DNA of 64,000 nt from the NCBI GenBank assembly GCA_050084985.1, contig JBITNC010000001.1:169694001-169758000 (forward strand), given 5' to 3'. The stretch comes from Nageia nagi. Its lineage: Eukaryota > Pinophyta. Below are positions 12,601-24,605 of the stretch, one piece after another. The position numbers and the translations under genes were made by a program. The notes beneath the pieces are model-generated. The model saw nothing but the letters and a program-made list of their open reading frames with translations. It did not search any database and was not told where the DNA came from. The number at the start of each line of letters is the position of its first letter. Position 1 is the stretch's first letter.

Positions 12601-12722
12601 GAGTTTGGGTTGAACAAAGCAGAGGATTTGTAGTTGAAGAAACATGGCCAGATAGCAGAGTGTACAGGCCGCACGGTTATCTGCCAAGCTGGTCACCTAT
12701 TTTGCAGCAAGGGTTTAAATAA
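9655..12722 (+). CDS. DUF1853-family protein, 3' part of a spliced gene
   Basis: Two exons join in frame: 9655-9777 (donor GTATGT at 9778) and 11002-12722 (acceptor TTCCCAG). A codon split 1+2 across the intron gives the continuous peptide CRTRLGDHFAACIEYVLRF. The large exon holds the DUF1853 landmarks in order, counting residue 1 at 11052: TIGEFDFLF (114-122), HWEASVKFLL (168-177), FLGPHVGETLYDRK (242-255), LKGFLFY (321-327), HHWMGWW (406-412) and WYIVPKQEWLSP (431-442). Bacterial members are about 300 residues; this one is longer through low-complexity inserts at residues 40-110 and 195-235. The GEFDF and E-x-x-x-K pair resembles a PD-(D/E)XK nuclease core; that link is inference. Function is unknown. 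The stop is TAA at 12720. There are no frameshifts, unlike the surrounding transposons. The 5' end was not found, so the CDS is partial. Confidence 0.82.
9778..11001 (+). other. Intron of the DUF1853 gene
   Basis: The intron is 1,224 bases, beginning GTATGTTAG and ending in TGATTCCCAG. The sequence is AT-rich with no recognised transposon. Boundaries are set by the matching codon phase and by family-like residues on both sides. Confidence 0.75.
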
Positions 12723-13000
12723 AAAAAGCTTCAACCTCTAATGAATATATTAGAGTGTGCAGCTCAAGGCCCACTTCTGAGCATTCCTTTTACAAACATT
12801 GTATCTCAAAATTAAGCAAAACATATGCAATGATAATGGCAATTGACAACATTAACATCCTTTAGGTCATCTTGGTATATAGGGGCTGTTGAAGCTAACT
12901 CCAATAATTTGTACTTTATTATATTGTTTTCATGTATACTATAAACAGAACATAAATTTGTGCAACATCTATTCTCCTCCTGCCCAGGTTCCTTGGTGGT
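12723..13000 (+). other. Probable 3' UTR of the DUF1853 gene
   Basis: AT-rich sequence follows the TAA. No canonical AATAAA is obvious in the first 150 bases, so the polyadenylation point cannot be fixed. Confidence 0.4.
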
Positions 13001-16000
13001 TTATCTTTTGATGTTTGTCTAATGTAAAGTTGAAAAGGTAAAAAATCCTTATCATTACAATCATACTCTATTACCTTATGGTCCCGTGCAGGGGGGCTTG
13101 TTGAAATTTCTTAACGGGTGCCACTCCACAATTTTAGGGATGTTTTAGCAGGTAAATGGTCGCTTGGAAGTATGTGTTTGCCACTGTTTGTTAATTTTTA
13201 AATGTAAATTATTTTTATTGAAATGTGGTAGAATCTTCATTAAGTGATCAAAAAGTTTTCAGTCCCCCCTACCCCTCCATCACCAGCTTGAAATTTTGAT
13301 TATTGCTTCACAATTATTGGAAAAATCTTATTTCAGCAGTAGCAACAGGTACTTAAATCTTGCATGAGACTAACTGCTACATAAAATTAGGAGTGGCAGC
13401 TTCCCTCGTCAGACCACTGTATTACAGCATATCTCTTATCCAGAAATCTAGTTTTCTATGGATCCATGTGTCTGACGTTGTTTGATTACAGTAGATTGAA
13501 GATTGGAATCCTACAACACTATTAATTCATGTTAGGGTAGCATTCTTTAATTCTAATCTCAGTTTTTTTAAATTTAGTAATCATGAGTCCTAATATCTTC
13601 GTGAATGGTTAAGATAAATGCTTAATGGTTATTTGCTATCAGCTTTTGAATGTGAAAGCAAAGGCAATGATTTATTAGCTCGAACCCTCAAAGTGCTGAC
13701 ATCTTCATTGTTCTTTAAAAGTTAAAACACAAGGACATGTTCATCGGAGAAGTGACAGAGAGGTACTTATGGATAGGTCATGGTGAATAATGTACATGAT
13801 TGAAGTTTAACAAAAGCCATGGTGAATGCTATAACATGACAATTTTATTACGAGTCTTATTTTTGTTAAAAAAAATCATTTAAATAGTAAATACATAAAT
13901 GATATATATTTATCATTGAATTTAAAGGATGTTAAAGCATCATGCATTCATTGATTGTGTTTTTGGTGAGAAAGGATAATATATATATTTGACAGCTGAA
14001 AGGCATGTGATTTTCCAAATATGTGAAGTCATGTAGGAAACATACCTGACAGTTGCCTATAGTACGTAAAACATCCACTTTATAATATAAAGGTCATTTT
14101 TCAGGCATATTTGAGTCGGTACATTTATTTAGCATATACAAGTTCTTTTTATTTTGCCTAATAGATTTTAAATTTATACTAAATAAATTTTTGTTCTTCG
14201 ATTAAGCTTGTAGAAAATCAAGAACTTGTCAATTCATCTTAGCCTAATTTCTCAATTATTTTAAAAATATTATTTTACAAATCATCATGCTTAAAAGAGT
14301 ATGAAATCAGACAGTACTGGTAACAACAAAATGTAATATGTAATGGACTTGATTTTCACCCGATGTATCTATGTCATGTTATTAATAATTAGCAGATTTA
14401 AGTTATGGAATAGCTGGACTGAGAACAAAGTCCTGATGAGATCTAGGTGTGTAACATAGATAAAACATTTTGCTTCATATCAAAAAGAAATTTTGGCAAT
14501 GCAAATTCAAATCGACATCAAACCTTGGAAAATGAAAATGGAAGTTGTACATCAAATATAAAATTACACAGTACACACTTTTACTGTAACTTATATATCA
14601 CGATGTCAATTAATTTCTTTAACAAGGTTTAAATATAGGAAGGACTAAATTTAGTTAATATATATGAAGTGATATTTCTCCCTTTTGACTGAGGCACACA
14701 TGCATAATCTTTACCTTCTATATAGTTGATTTCCTTTTAATGTGAACTTTCATTTACATCAAAGCAGGTTTTTGGTTAATCCTACAATGATAAGGAGATC
14801 CATTTCATCAAAGTCACTTAAGGATTGATTGAGATCTATTTTGTTGCAATCATAAGGATTGAATAAGATCCATTCCATCAAAGTGGCCTAATAATTGAAG
14901 TCTTATGGCACCCATGATAGATCAAACCATTGTGGACTCTGATTGAGCTATTGATATTCATTAGTTGAACATTGCTCTATGGGTTATATGAAATTAAAAT
15001 TACACTCATTAATATGTCAAGTGTATGACAAAAATTAACTTCGAGGAAATCAAGGCTAACAAGAGTTAGTACCATTAGTTTATACTAGGCATTGGATAAT
15101 GCAATGAATAAATAATAAATTACAATAATAAATATAATGGATTCGAAATTGAAATAAAATGAGAAGTGTTAGAGACATGTAGTTGATATGATGATGGGTG
15201 AACCTTGTCTGCCAAACTTGTGAAATATTGATGTAATGGATTGAAAATTGTTTCAAAGGTTTTCATGTTGAACTATAAACATATCCTTTGGTGGTTGATC
15301 TACAATATTATCCTCAAAATGATCGTTACATTATAGTAAATGTATAAATCTACTTATGTGATCAATAGTTTCTCAATATAAATCTATTTGTTACATGAAT
15401 ATTATTTTCTCAATACATTTGCTTGTTGTAGTGGTTCATTTATTTGTTATTTACTTGCAATGGTTCATATATTTCCTATTTACAGGCAATAAATCATGTA
15501 AGTTCTAGAATTCTAATTTAGCCTTACATATTTCATATAAAGAAAATCATTTAATTATTTAGATAGATAGATAGCTGCCCTTTAAGATCCAATTAAATCT
15601 ATTTGTTTGTAGGACCTATCAAAGTTTGTCTAAAAGTAAAATATATATCGATTAAATATTTGAATGGTTGTTTCTCATATAATGAAAACATTGAACAATG
15701 CAACTCAACCAAGGACTAATTTTGTTCAAAACTAGATTGCAAGCATTTTCAAGTAGTGTGCAAAATTAGTTAAAAAATTTGGGAATGGCTAATGAATAAT
15801 TGATAAAAGTTTACTATAGCATAAACAAACATATAACTTTCACACTGTGCACACATCAAATCGAAGAAGTTAACACTTTTTTATTACTCATTTCTAATAA
15901 TAAGAATAACACAAGCAAATGAATTTTTCAACTCACACTCACACCAACTTATGAATATAATATGGGTATATGATGGGAATGCCATTTCATGTCTTTCCTT

Positions 16001-18153
16001 TCAGTTACAAGAATCTTCCTAATTTTCCTAACAAAGAATATTGAATAACTACTATTATAAATCATGTACATCTTCCAAAGGATGAGACAAATGACATGTG
16101 GACACTACAAGAATAGTGGTTAAGCTTATCTTTAGTTAGCAACATTCTTCAACAAATTATGCCTCACATAATTATCCATACATCTCTCACTTACAACCTC
16201 ATGCAACATTCATCTCTTTGTTCTCCCCCACCTACCCTTGCAACATTCCTCTCTTTGCTCTCCCCCACCTACCTTTATTGCATCCATCATGATAGCCCCT
16301 ACCACATCACCATCCACCTTTATCCTTCGTCTGCTCATTCTATCTTTATCAAACCCCTTTATCTACATTCATGCTAGCTTTAAAGCTCGGTCTCCCTTAC
16401 TTTGCTTTACTACCCCCACCACTTTGGACCCATACCAACCATTTTCAAATGCACTTTTTTGCCATGTCCACCAGCTCTAGGCATTATAGAAAATAAAATA
16501 TCGAAGTATTAGAACTATCAACCAACACCTCTACATGCCATGTATGCAAATTTTTTTCTGCTTAAAAAATAAAAATAGAATCAAGGATACTTATTCACTT
16601 GAACTCAAAAGCATGGAAGCCTATTGTATGAAATAAGATACAGTGGAAGATCTATGATCATCACACACTTATTAACTATTCAACATTTTCTTGAACTATT
16701 TGCACTTGCATTCTATTTACATGATAACTTGTTTTGACATTAGGGAATTGAAGAGTTCTAACCACAACATCAAGGAAGTGGATAATACATAAGCAAATAA
16801 CAAATATATAGAGGATATACTTACATCCATGTTAGTAGTATAAAGGAACAATAGAGATGAAAAGAAAAAGGATAGTATGAATATGTTAGTTATCTCTATC
16901 ATGTTTGGTATATATCTTTTGCAAAGCATAATGTAGGACCATGTTGTATTTTTTGTTTAAATTCTAGCTTGGCCAAGGTTAAGGTTCTTCTTTGATATTC
17001 GATCTTGGTCAAATGAGTTATTAGCTTTGATTTTTGAGACAACATATATTTTAAACAATGAATTATTGTCATGCAAAAGACTTCTAGAAATGAAAAACCA
17101 TCGACTACGATAATGTCTACATTGTTGATTTGTTATTCCTCAACCTTTGAGTTTTTCTTATTCATGAGTTTATAATTTATTTTATGAGTTTTATACATTT
17201 GTTTGTATCATGGTCTTTTTACTTTATGATAGTTGTAAAACTTAATTTCTATAAACCAAGTAGGTTTATCACAAAAATCTTGGCATTGAGTAGTTGGTGG
17301 GTCTATTATAGAGTTCTTTAGAGGACATTCATAAATTTATTTGGTTATTCTTGAAATCCTTTTTTCTTCTTATTTCTAATATATCTATTGATAATGCTAC
17401 AAGGCTGAACAACATTGCACTTTTTGTAAAATTGTTCTTAAAATTAGACTTTATAAAATTATTTTGAAAATTACCTTTTTGTCCTACAAACTAATAAGTT
17501 TAAAAATATGTTAAAAGACTTGTCTATTTATCTATTTATAAGACGAGCAATTCAAATCCAAGCTTTCAATCAAAACACTTCAAAATATATAACATCATAA
17601 TAAATCATAAACAAAGATTTATTCATGACATGCTTAGTATGATATCTCAAAGGAGTAATTAGATTTCTAGCAAATATTTTTTAACATTATAATTAGGTAA
17701 TTAATGTTTCATTCTGAGCCATATTATTTAAATCTAACTGGAGTTCTCTTTTTGTTTAATTAAAATAACAATACTAACATTCTCAAGAATATTTACTTTG
17801 AAATGGTTTACATATATATTGACAAAGGTTGAAAAACATGGAATAAAAAATATTGGTTATTATTAAGAACCATTCAACGGAATAATGAATAAGATCATAG
17901 AAAAATAATTTATTTTATAATATCTCTTGTTGCATGATTGTGAGATAAGATTATTTGAAATATTTAATACTTCTCAGAACTTCCTCTCCTCCAAAAAGTT
18001 GAAGTTTCACAATCATGAGGCAAGGCATGATATATGATGCAAAATCTCAAGAGATAAAGGAGTACTCATAAAGGTATCATAGTTATGATGGTGATATTTT
18101 AACTTCTTAAGAATGCTATGCAAATTCTATTCCAATTAGGTCATTTGCAAGTC
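13001..18153. other. Intergenic, AT-rich, no gene recognised
   Basis: Only short ORFs are present. Small local duplications occur: two copies of a roughly 73-base unit at 14790-14895 (GATCCATTYCATCAAAGT) and two copies of a 37-base unit at 16202-16276 (a pyrimidine-rich CTCCCCCACCTACC word). A CACTACAAGAA word at 16093 resembles a CACTA terminus, but no partner end was found. Confidence 0.45.
16202..16276. repeat. Two-copy 37-bp tandem repeat
   Basis: Copies at 16202-16238 and 16239-16276 differ at only a few positions. Each reads TGCAACATTC, then TCTCTTTG, then CTCCCCCACC. Confidence 0.75.
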
Positions 18154-18158
18154 ATACT
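18154..18158. repeat. Target-site duplication of element A, left copy
   Basis: ATACT here is repeated at 47542-47546, immediately outside the other LTR. It shows that everything between was carried or later nested within one insertion. Confidence 0.85.
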
Positions 18159-18671
18159 TGAGAAGTATAGTCTACTTTCATTTATTCAAAATGAAATATG
18201 TACATCAATATATAGTTTTGAACTAACCTTAGAATAGACTAAAGTGGTTGAGTTGGATAATCTCAACACATAATACAATCCAATCCATAAAACAACAATC
18301 TAACTAGAATAGATGTTTAAATCCTATCTAAGACACACCAAATATAGTAGACGAATCATAGATAACTCATAGAAGAGTATAATTTAAGATAGTTGGTCAA
18401 ACTTGACCAAAATGAACTAAAATTGGAAAATGCAGTCAAAACTTGCCTCTGTTATGGAACACAGTTGTGTTTGGGAAATGTGGTAATGTTTCGGTTGTGA
18501 TGCATTCAAATTGAAATGCAATTGCGTTTTGGCTAAAACGTAACGGTGTTTTTGTTGAAATGTGGCTACACTTATGATGAAATGCGAGTAAGGTTGCATT
18601 TATGAACAAAATATAGGAAAACTTGATTTTGAGGTCTGATTTTGGTCTTTGATGATGCCAAGTTTCCAACA
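18159..18671 (-). repeat. Element A 3' LTR
   Basis: Matches 47030-47541 along its whole length. The adjoining polypurine tract on its higher-coordinate side identifies it as the 3' LTR of a minus-strand element. Confidence 0.85.
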
Positions 18672-18682
18672 TTCCCCCCCTT
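18672..18682 (-). promoter_or_regulatory. Element A polypurine tract
   Basis: On the minus strand this is AAGGGGGGGAA, directly before the 3' LTR start TGTTGG. It is the normal primer site for plus-strand DNA synthesis. Confidence 0.75.
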
Positions 18683-19212
18683 GATACTGAAGGAACTCTT
18701 CCAGGAGTTTAGAAGCATCACAAACTTGGAAGAAACTAAACAATTTTTGTTTCCTCCAATCTTTCAACAAAAAATGAGAAAAGACAAAAATTTTATATTG
18801 GCACTCCTTACACTTTTTGTGTGGGATCTCCTCCAACTATAATGCTACTCCTTCTTGCTGATAACTAAGTGCCTCCTTTTAATGATCAATTCCCCCTTCA
18901 TCAAAAGTCTTCTCAAATGTGGTTTTCAATAACCACTTTCTCTCTTCTTCATAATGGATTTTAAACCATTCTTGCAAGTGCTCCTTTTTTATATCATTAC
19001 ATTTCCATACTTCCCATGAGTGTGCGCTAGGATTGATCATCTCACATAAATGATTGTACATCACAACACTCTCAACAACTTCTACATACAATATTACATA
19101 ATACATGGCCATGAAATAGCCTACTACATGATATGGAATTAGAATCTAAAATGCATTTCATTACAAACAGAATCCTATAAATAGGCAATATTACAATGAA
19201 TACCATGGTATT
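18683..19212 (-). other. Element A 3' internal region, unassigned
   Basis: On the minus strand, open stretches at 18879-19112 and 18600-18836 suggest former coding sequence. The residues match no family I know. It lies between the gag-pr insert and the 3' LTR, where copia pol would be expected. Confidence 0.4.
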
Positions 19213-21433
19213 GGATGCATGGTATTGAGAACACGATATTATACGATAACTATAATTATTAGAAGAACTAAATAAATGCTTCTAAGCATTATTTTATCTT
19301 AGATACGTAATTAAAAATATTATTTATTATTCCTTATCATTCCTCCCAACAACAAGAGCTTTGATCCCCAAAGCATGGGAGGAGGGGGTGAGAAGAAAAC
19401 CCAAATGACGAAGATACAAAGTGGTTGATGTCGATGCCATTTCCAAAGCTGAAAGAAGAAGCAGTGCAAGAGAGTTAAAACAATGACCAATATAATTGTT
19501 GGAATATCAACTATGACTCTTTACTCCTCAAGAGTAACCATACATAAGTCCAAGGAACAATGGACCATGGTAGAATGGAACTACAAATCCAAGTGAAAGA
19601 GTACCCTATGCATATGCTATGTAATATCCAATGAACAATGACGATAGTTGCAAAAAGAATCCCAATAATTAATTTAATTCCTGGAAGAAACAATAGAACA
19701 TTGCAAGAATCTTTGAAGCATGGAAGCATCAAAATAATGTGAAGACCAAGTATCTTGAAAAGGGAGCCCATCTACCAAAGGAAGGATGCAAAGAGAGTCC
19801 CTTAACCTGAAAGTAAGGCATGACCTTTTCTTTGATGATGGTATTAGGGTAGAAGGAAGAGCTCAAAAGTGGAAGACCAATGCTTCATATGGATCCAAAA
19901 TCGAACTTTGAATGACAAAGATACAACCTTATGAAAATTTCATTAATTAATGAAAAATAATTAACGAAAGAAATCCACCATAAAAAATTGGTGGTCACAC
20001 AAAGCATAAAGAGGCAATCTATTCCATGCAACCACTCGTTACGAAGCTCTTGAAGTGATGAAGGCAACTAAATAGATGACATGTTAAATAAAGGTTTGAA
20101 GAAGAAGTTATGATAAAAACTAGTTCAAAATTGAAAATTACTCAAATAATTGCAATTTTGATTTGACCATCATGCAAGTGGATGCCAACAAATCATAAGT
20201 CAACATAAAAAAAAGAGGTCTAACCACATGAATGGAGAATGAATTGCCAAGTGGCAATTAGAAGATGAATATGAACATCCAAGATTGTAGATCTTAAACT
20301 TTCATACATAGTAAAGATGATAGTTTGGGAGCATAATTTTGAATCTTGGGATGCACTTGTCTCATTCCTTGGAAACAAATTCTATCCTCTAAATTATAGG
20401 CATGATCTTCAAGCTCAATGGATCTGCCTACATCAAGTGTCTGAACAATCAATGTAAGACTTCATCAGTCAATTCAATCGCTTGAGAATTCTACTACAAC
20501 AACAAGATTCCATAGAGGATCTTATCCTCAAGTTCAAATATGGATTGATTGCACCTCTCTATCATAAGGTAAAATTTTAGGAAGTGAATACACTTGATGT
20601 TGATTTTAGTCAAGCATTGCTTGCTAAGGAGGAAATCAATGCTTTCAAACCTCCTTTGAAGAAGGATAATTCTTCTTCTTCTTGCAATTCTTCTTCTAAG
20701 TCTTACAATTCTTCTTCATTCAAACCAACTAATGGTTCACAAAATCATTCCAAGAATGGTTCTAATTCTTCTTCTTATTTTGAAGCTCTTTATTATGCAT
20801 ATTGTAAATGCAAAGGGCATGAAAATGATTATTGTTCTAAGAAAAAAATAAATATCTTGTTGTAACAACTGATGAAGGAGCATCAAATGACCTCATTAAT
20901 TCTAGTGGTGAAGATAAGACTTATGAGGAATTGCATGATTACCTCAATAATGTCACATTGATGCACCACACTATCTCTCCATACAATCTTGATAATTTAT
21001 TTTTCACTAGAGCCCATCTCACACATAAATTTCATGTGGATTGTATAATCGATAATGGCTCATAGAAGAATCTCATTGCAAGATCCCTCATCGAAAAATT
21101 GAAGCTGATCTTGAGCCGTATCTTCATCCATATTCACTTGGATGGAAGTATAATGGTTCCACCTTAAAGATCATACACACTTGCATTGTGTCTTATGCTT
21201 TGGGTCTCTATTTTGTAGATGAATTCACTTCACATGATGTGACCATGATGGATTGTTATGGACTTGTTTTGGGTAAGCCATTTCAATATGATAAAAAAGC
21301 CTATTATGATACATTCAATAACACATGGTATTGAGAACAAGGTATTACAAGATATCCATAATTATTAAAGGATATTAAATAAATGCTTCTAAGTACTATT
21401 TTATCCTAGATACCTAGTTAACAATATGTGTTA
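19213..21433 (+). mobile_element. Gypsy gag-protease fragment between 115-bp direct repeats
   Basis: Direct repeats at about 19213-19325 and 21323-21433 share GGTATTGAGAACA and AAATAAATGCTTCTAAG. Between them, on the plus strand, lies a retrotransposon gag remnant (about 20320-20860: a SFLGNKFYPLNYR core, a serine/asparagine-rich linker, and a CKCKGHENDYC zinc knuckle). A protease-like segment follows (CIIDNGS near 21040-21060, LGKPFQYD near 21270). RT and integrase are absent. It has in-frame stops. It could be a terminal-repeat-with-gag element or a rearranged fragment captured by A. Confidence 0.5.
20320..21330 (+). pseudogene. Gag-protease remnant
   Basis: An open part at 20584-20865 encodes the gag C-terminus with a Ser/Asn-rich spacer and a CX2C-x4-H-x4-C knuckle. 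Upstream codons carry the gag core with two stops. Downstream, IDNGS takes the place of the usual protease D-[ST]-G, and a stop follows directly. The order fits Ty3/gypsy gag-pr. It is opposite in strand to host element A, so it does not belong to A's own coding region. Confidence 0.6.
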
Positions 21434-23691
21434 CTTGGGAATATAACTCACACAAAATATTAGACTTTATAGTAGTAATATATGCTTTCCACTTCAAGGA
21501 AGAAACATCATACAAGTGTCCTAAGTACTAATCCAACAATGTCTTCTCACAAGGAAGACTATTCTCCAAAGGTATCTTTGTAAGGCAAGTCTCAAATCTT
21601 GCATTGCTTACCAATGATGTCTTGATAAGATATTCTCCATCATATATTAAAATAACAACCTTAAACTCATTTATAAAATATCTACTCAAAAATACTGAAC
21701 TATGTGTGACATTGAGAGGGGGTAAATAAGTGTGAATTAAAACTTTAACCAACTATAAAAATCCAACAATCAACCACACACACAAAAGCATGCATCACAT
21801 AACACAAGATTTATAGTGGAAACCTGATGTGGGTAATACCACTGTCCCAATGGATTGCTTGGGCTCCCACCCAAATCCAGTCAAAAATAAAATAGATGGA
21901 CTTTTACAAATTTCTGTAGCATCCACTATGAGAATGGCACCAACTAACCAAATATTTTGCAGCACCCATTGCTTGGAGCTCTGACCTTGATTGCCAACCA
22001 CCCACTCGGCAAGATCTCCAAGCTATACCAAAAATGAGTCCAATTCCTAAATACCTTGAATGGTCTTACTCAACTTTAATATCTTCTCACATTGACTATC
22101 TCAATCCCATTACACTCCAACAATCTGAAAGCTGATTCTTTGCACATAATAAAAACTTTTTCCACAAGCTCAAAAAAACCCTTCAAAATAAAATTGCAAA
22201 TTTGTACCACAAGATGAAATTTTTAGGTCTCAATAATGTATCCCTTGGAATACATAACAAAATTATAGATCTTTGAATTCTACATGCTTTGGAAAATGAA
22301 CAGGTGAAACAGAGTCACAGATCAAAAGTTATGGCCAAAATCGTGAGACACCCTTCATTATCTCTTTTTCACTCTTTACTTGAGAAAAAAACCACTTTTT
22401 TTTTAACTCCTTATAAAGATCTTTTCTTCTTAAAAAAAAAGTAACTGACTCTTGCACTTCTCTTAAAGAAAAATAAAACACCTCTATATTCTCTTTAAGA
22501 AACTCAATAAGTTTGTCGACCATTTCTATTTACATGTATACCTCCTAAATGTTGTTATTTTGTTGTGTGACTTAATTTTAATAAAGATGATTTTTCTACA
22601 AACCATGCCATATGATAACATATATTCATATTTTTTCAATAATGTAAAATATGCCAAACCATCACATTTTAAAGACATTTTGTCAAACACTTCACGGCTA
22701 AAGTATGAACACCTTGCACAAACTCATACCTTGGGACCTTAGATTGAGATGGTTAAAAAAGCAAAGTTGCTCATATTGATGATCTTATCATTAATAAATC
22801 ATCAAATTTTGAATTTTGCGACCAAACATGAAATATTTTACCGTTTTCCTACCAACTATACAAAATTGATAAAGTATCTTTTTACAATACATGCCATTTC
22901 TTTCTCAAATGTTCGTTTCACATGAAATTTGAATTGTATGCACATATTAGTACTAGATATGTATAATTAAAATTTTATGGTATAAATATTCATGGTTTTA
23001 TTAATATTCCACTTTCAAAGTGGCATTTGGTGCCAATTTTATGACTATCATACCAACAATGCAAATGATTGATCCAAACACTAAGATGACACCTCAAACA
23101 CCATGCTAGCCTATTTCCACACATGCTAACACATTCCACATTGATCCATCCTGCCCAAACACACATTGAAGTGAAATTCACTTGTTCCAACAAAATTGTT
23201 AAGAAGTCTAAAATGGTACTGAAATCCATTTGACACTAAATCAACACTGCAACTTCATTTCCAATTGATAAATAAGGCTCCAAATGATATGTTGGGCTAT
23301 CCAACATAGTCCATTGGCACATATGCACAACATTTGTAACTTTTACAACTTTTACATTTTTTTTATAACTTCTGCATATTTTTCACAACTTTTGTAATTT
23401 TTGTAGATTTGCACAAATTACTTGCACCAAATTTAACCAAGCATCAAACACATCCTCAACATAACTGCACATCTCTATCCATGCTCTAAATATTGTATCA
23501 TGACACCAACTAGGTCCCATTGAGGTGTTGACAACACTTTGCTCAACAAAAAAAAACATAAACAAACAAATAATCAAGCAAGTAATGTTGAGTAGGATCC
23601 TATATACCTTCATTTTAATCTTCCATGAAGACATGTTATTGTACAGTTTATATTGTTGATCTTGAGGCAACCATTAACTCTTCAATAAGAG
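21434..23691. other. Element A internal sequence, mostly unassigned
   Basis: Short minus-strand ORFs (22990-23229, 23383-23670) have no recognised domain. At 21690-22040 a GAGAGGGGG word followed by AC-rich sequence resembles LTR-type DNA in plants, but no second copy was found in the window. Confidence 0.35.
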
Positions 23692-24350
23692 TTATCCTTC
23701 TTGATGTAGCTTCCCACAATGTTGCCTCTTTAAGAAACCATCATTCTTTGTTTTTGTAGTCACTTTGTGTGAGTGATCTCCATCTTCCTCAATTGATATT
23801 TTCATAGTCATGATAACTTGAAAATCATTAATCTTTACATTCTTTATCTCATTTGTTATCTCATTTTCCATCCCCCAAATGATATAGTCTTCTTTAAACT
23901 TTACTCTTGATAAGTGATCTTCATCGTTGAGCATGAAGCTAATATCACTACTAGAAAATAATGTATTTTCTTCCAAACATAAAGCATATTTTTGAACATC
24001 AACACCAAAAATCAATGCAAATTTTTATGCAACTCACATAATCATTTTTGCATCTATTTTTATGTTATAATTTTACGTTGAATAAAAATGATATCAAGAT
24101 CAAAAGTTACGACCTTTGCAAGGTACATCATTTTTATTAAAATAATCACTCAAGATCCACTTCTATGATTTGCTCTGTATCTTAGAGTTTCCTTGTTTAA
24201 TAGCTCTTTAGGGCAATGACATTGGTCCATTAAATCAATTTAGGAATGGGGTTAGTGGTTCAAGTTTTAAAAATTTGAATTTATTGTATATAATTTTCCT
24301 AAATAATACAACACAGATTTTAATTTTACTGTCCATTTTTTGTTGCTTAC

Positions 24351-24476
24351 TTCTTTGGGCAATTTCTTATCGACCTTCGAAGAAGTTTTCTTTTCTGCAA
24401 ATGGATATTTCTCTATCACTAGTTTTTTATTTGTGGGCTTGTTCTCTATGGGCTTCTTCTCTACCTTGGGTGCCAT
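24351..24476 (-). pseudogene. Captured histone H2B N-terminal fragment
   Basis: From an ATG at 24474-24476 the minus strand encodes about 42 residues like the plant H2B tail: MAPKVEKKP at the start, repeated EKKP/AEKK blocks, and KKLPKE at the end. Beyond that the frame drifts (24267-24350) and the conserved histone fold is missing, so no nucleosomal protein could be made. H2B normally has about 140-150 residues. An upstream TATA and CCAAT arrangement is retained, pointing to a DNA-level capture and not a retrocopy. The reading rests on the Lys/Pro/Glu tail pattern only. Confidence 0.6.
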
Positions 24477-24605
24477 AGCTATGATCAAAACCTGAAATAT
24501 AAGGAAGAAAAAAAGTTAGCTGAAGTCTATGAAATGTGAGGATTGTGGGGAGGGTTTATTGATATATATAGATAGGATAGGGCATTTGGCTATTGGGTGA
24601 TCACT
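24477..24605 (-). promoter_or_regulatory. Captured H2B promoter-like region
   Basis: On the minus strand, a CCAAT-type word (TCACCCAATA, 24591-24600) is followed by a TATA box (TATATATATC, 24561-24572) and then AATAAACCCTCCCC and a CA-rich leader to the ATG. The TATA-to-ATG distance is about 90 bases. The order and spacing suit a plant core-histone gene promoter. Confidence 0.5.

Noticed and set aside
16093-16110. CACTACAAGAA word, like a CACTA terminus
   Set aside because: No matching inverted end or subterminal repeats were found in either direction. A similar word at 38826 also lacks a partner.
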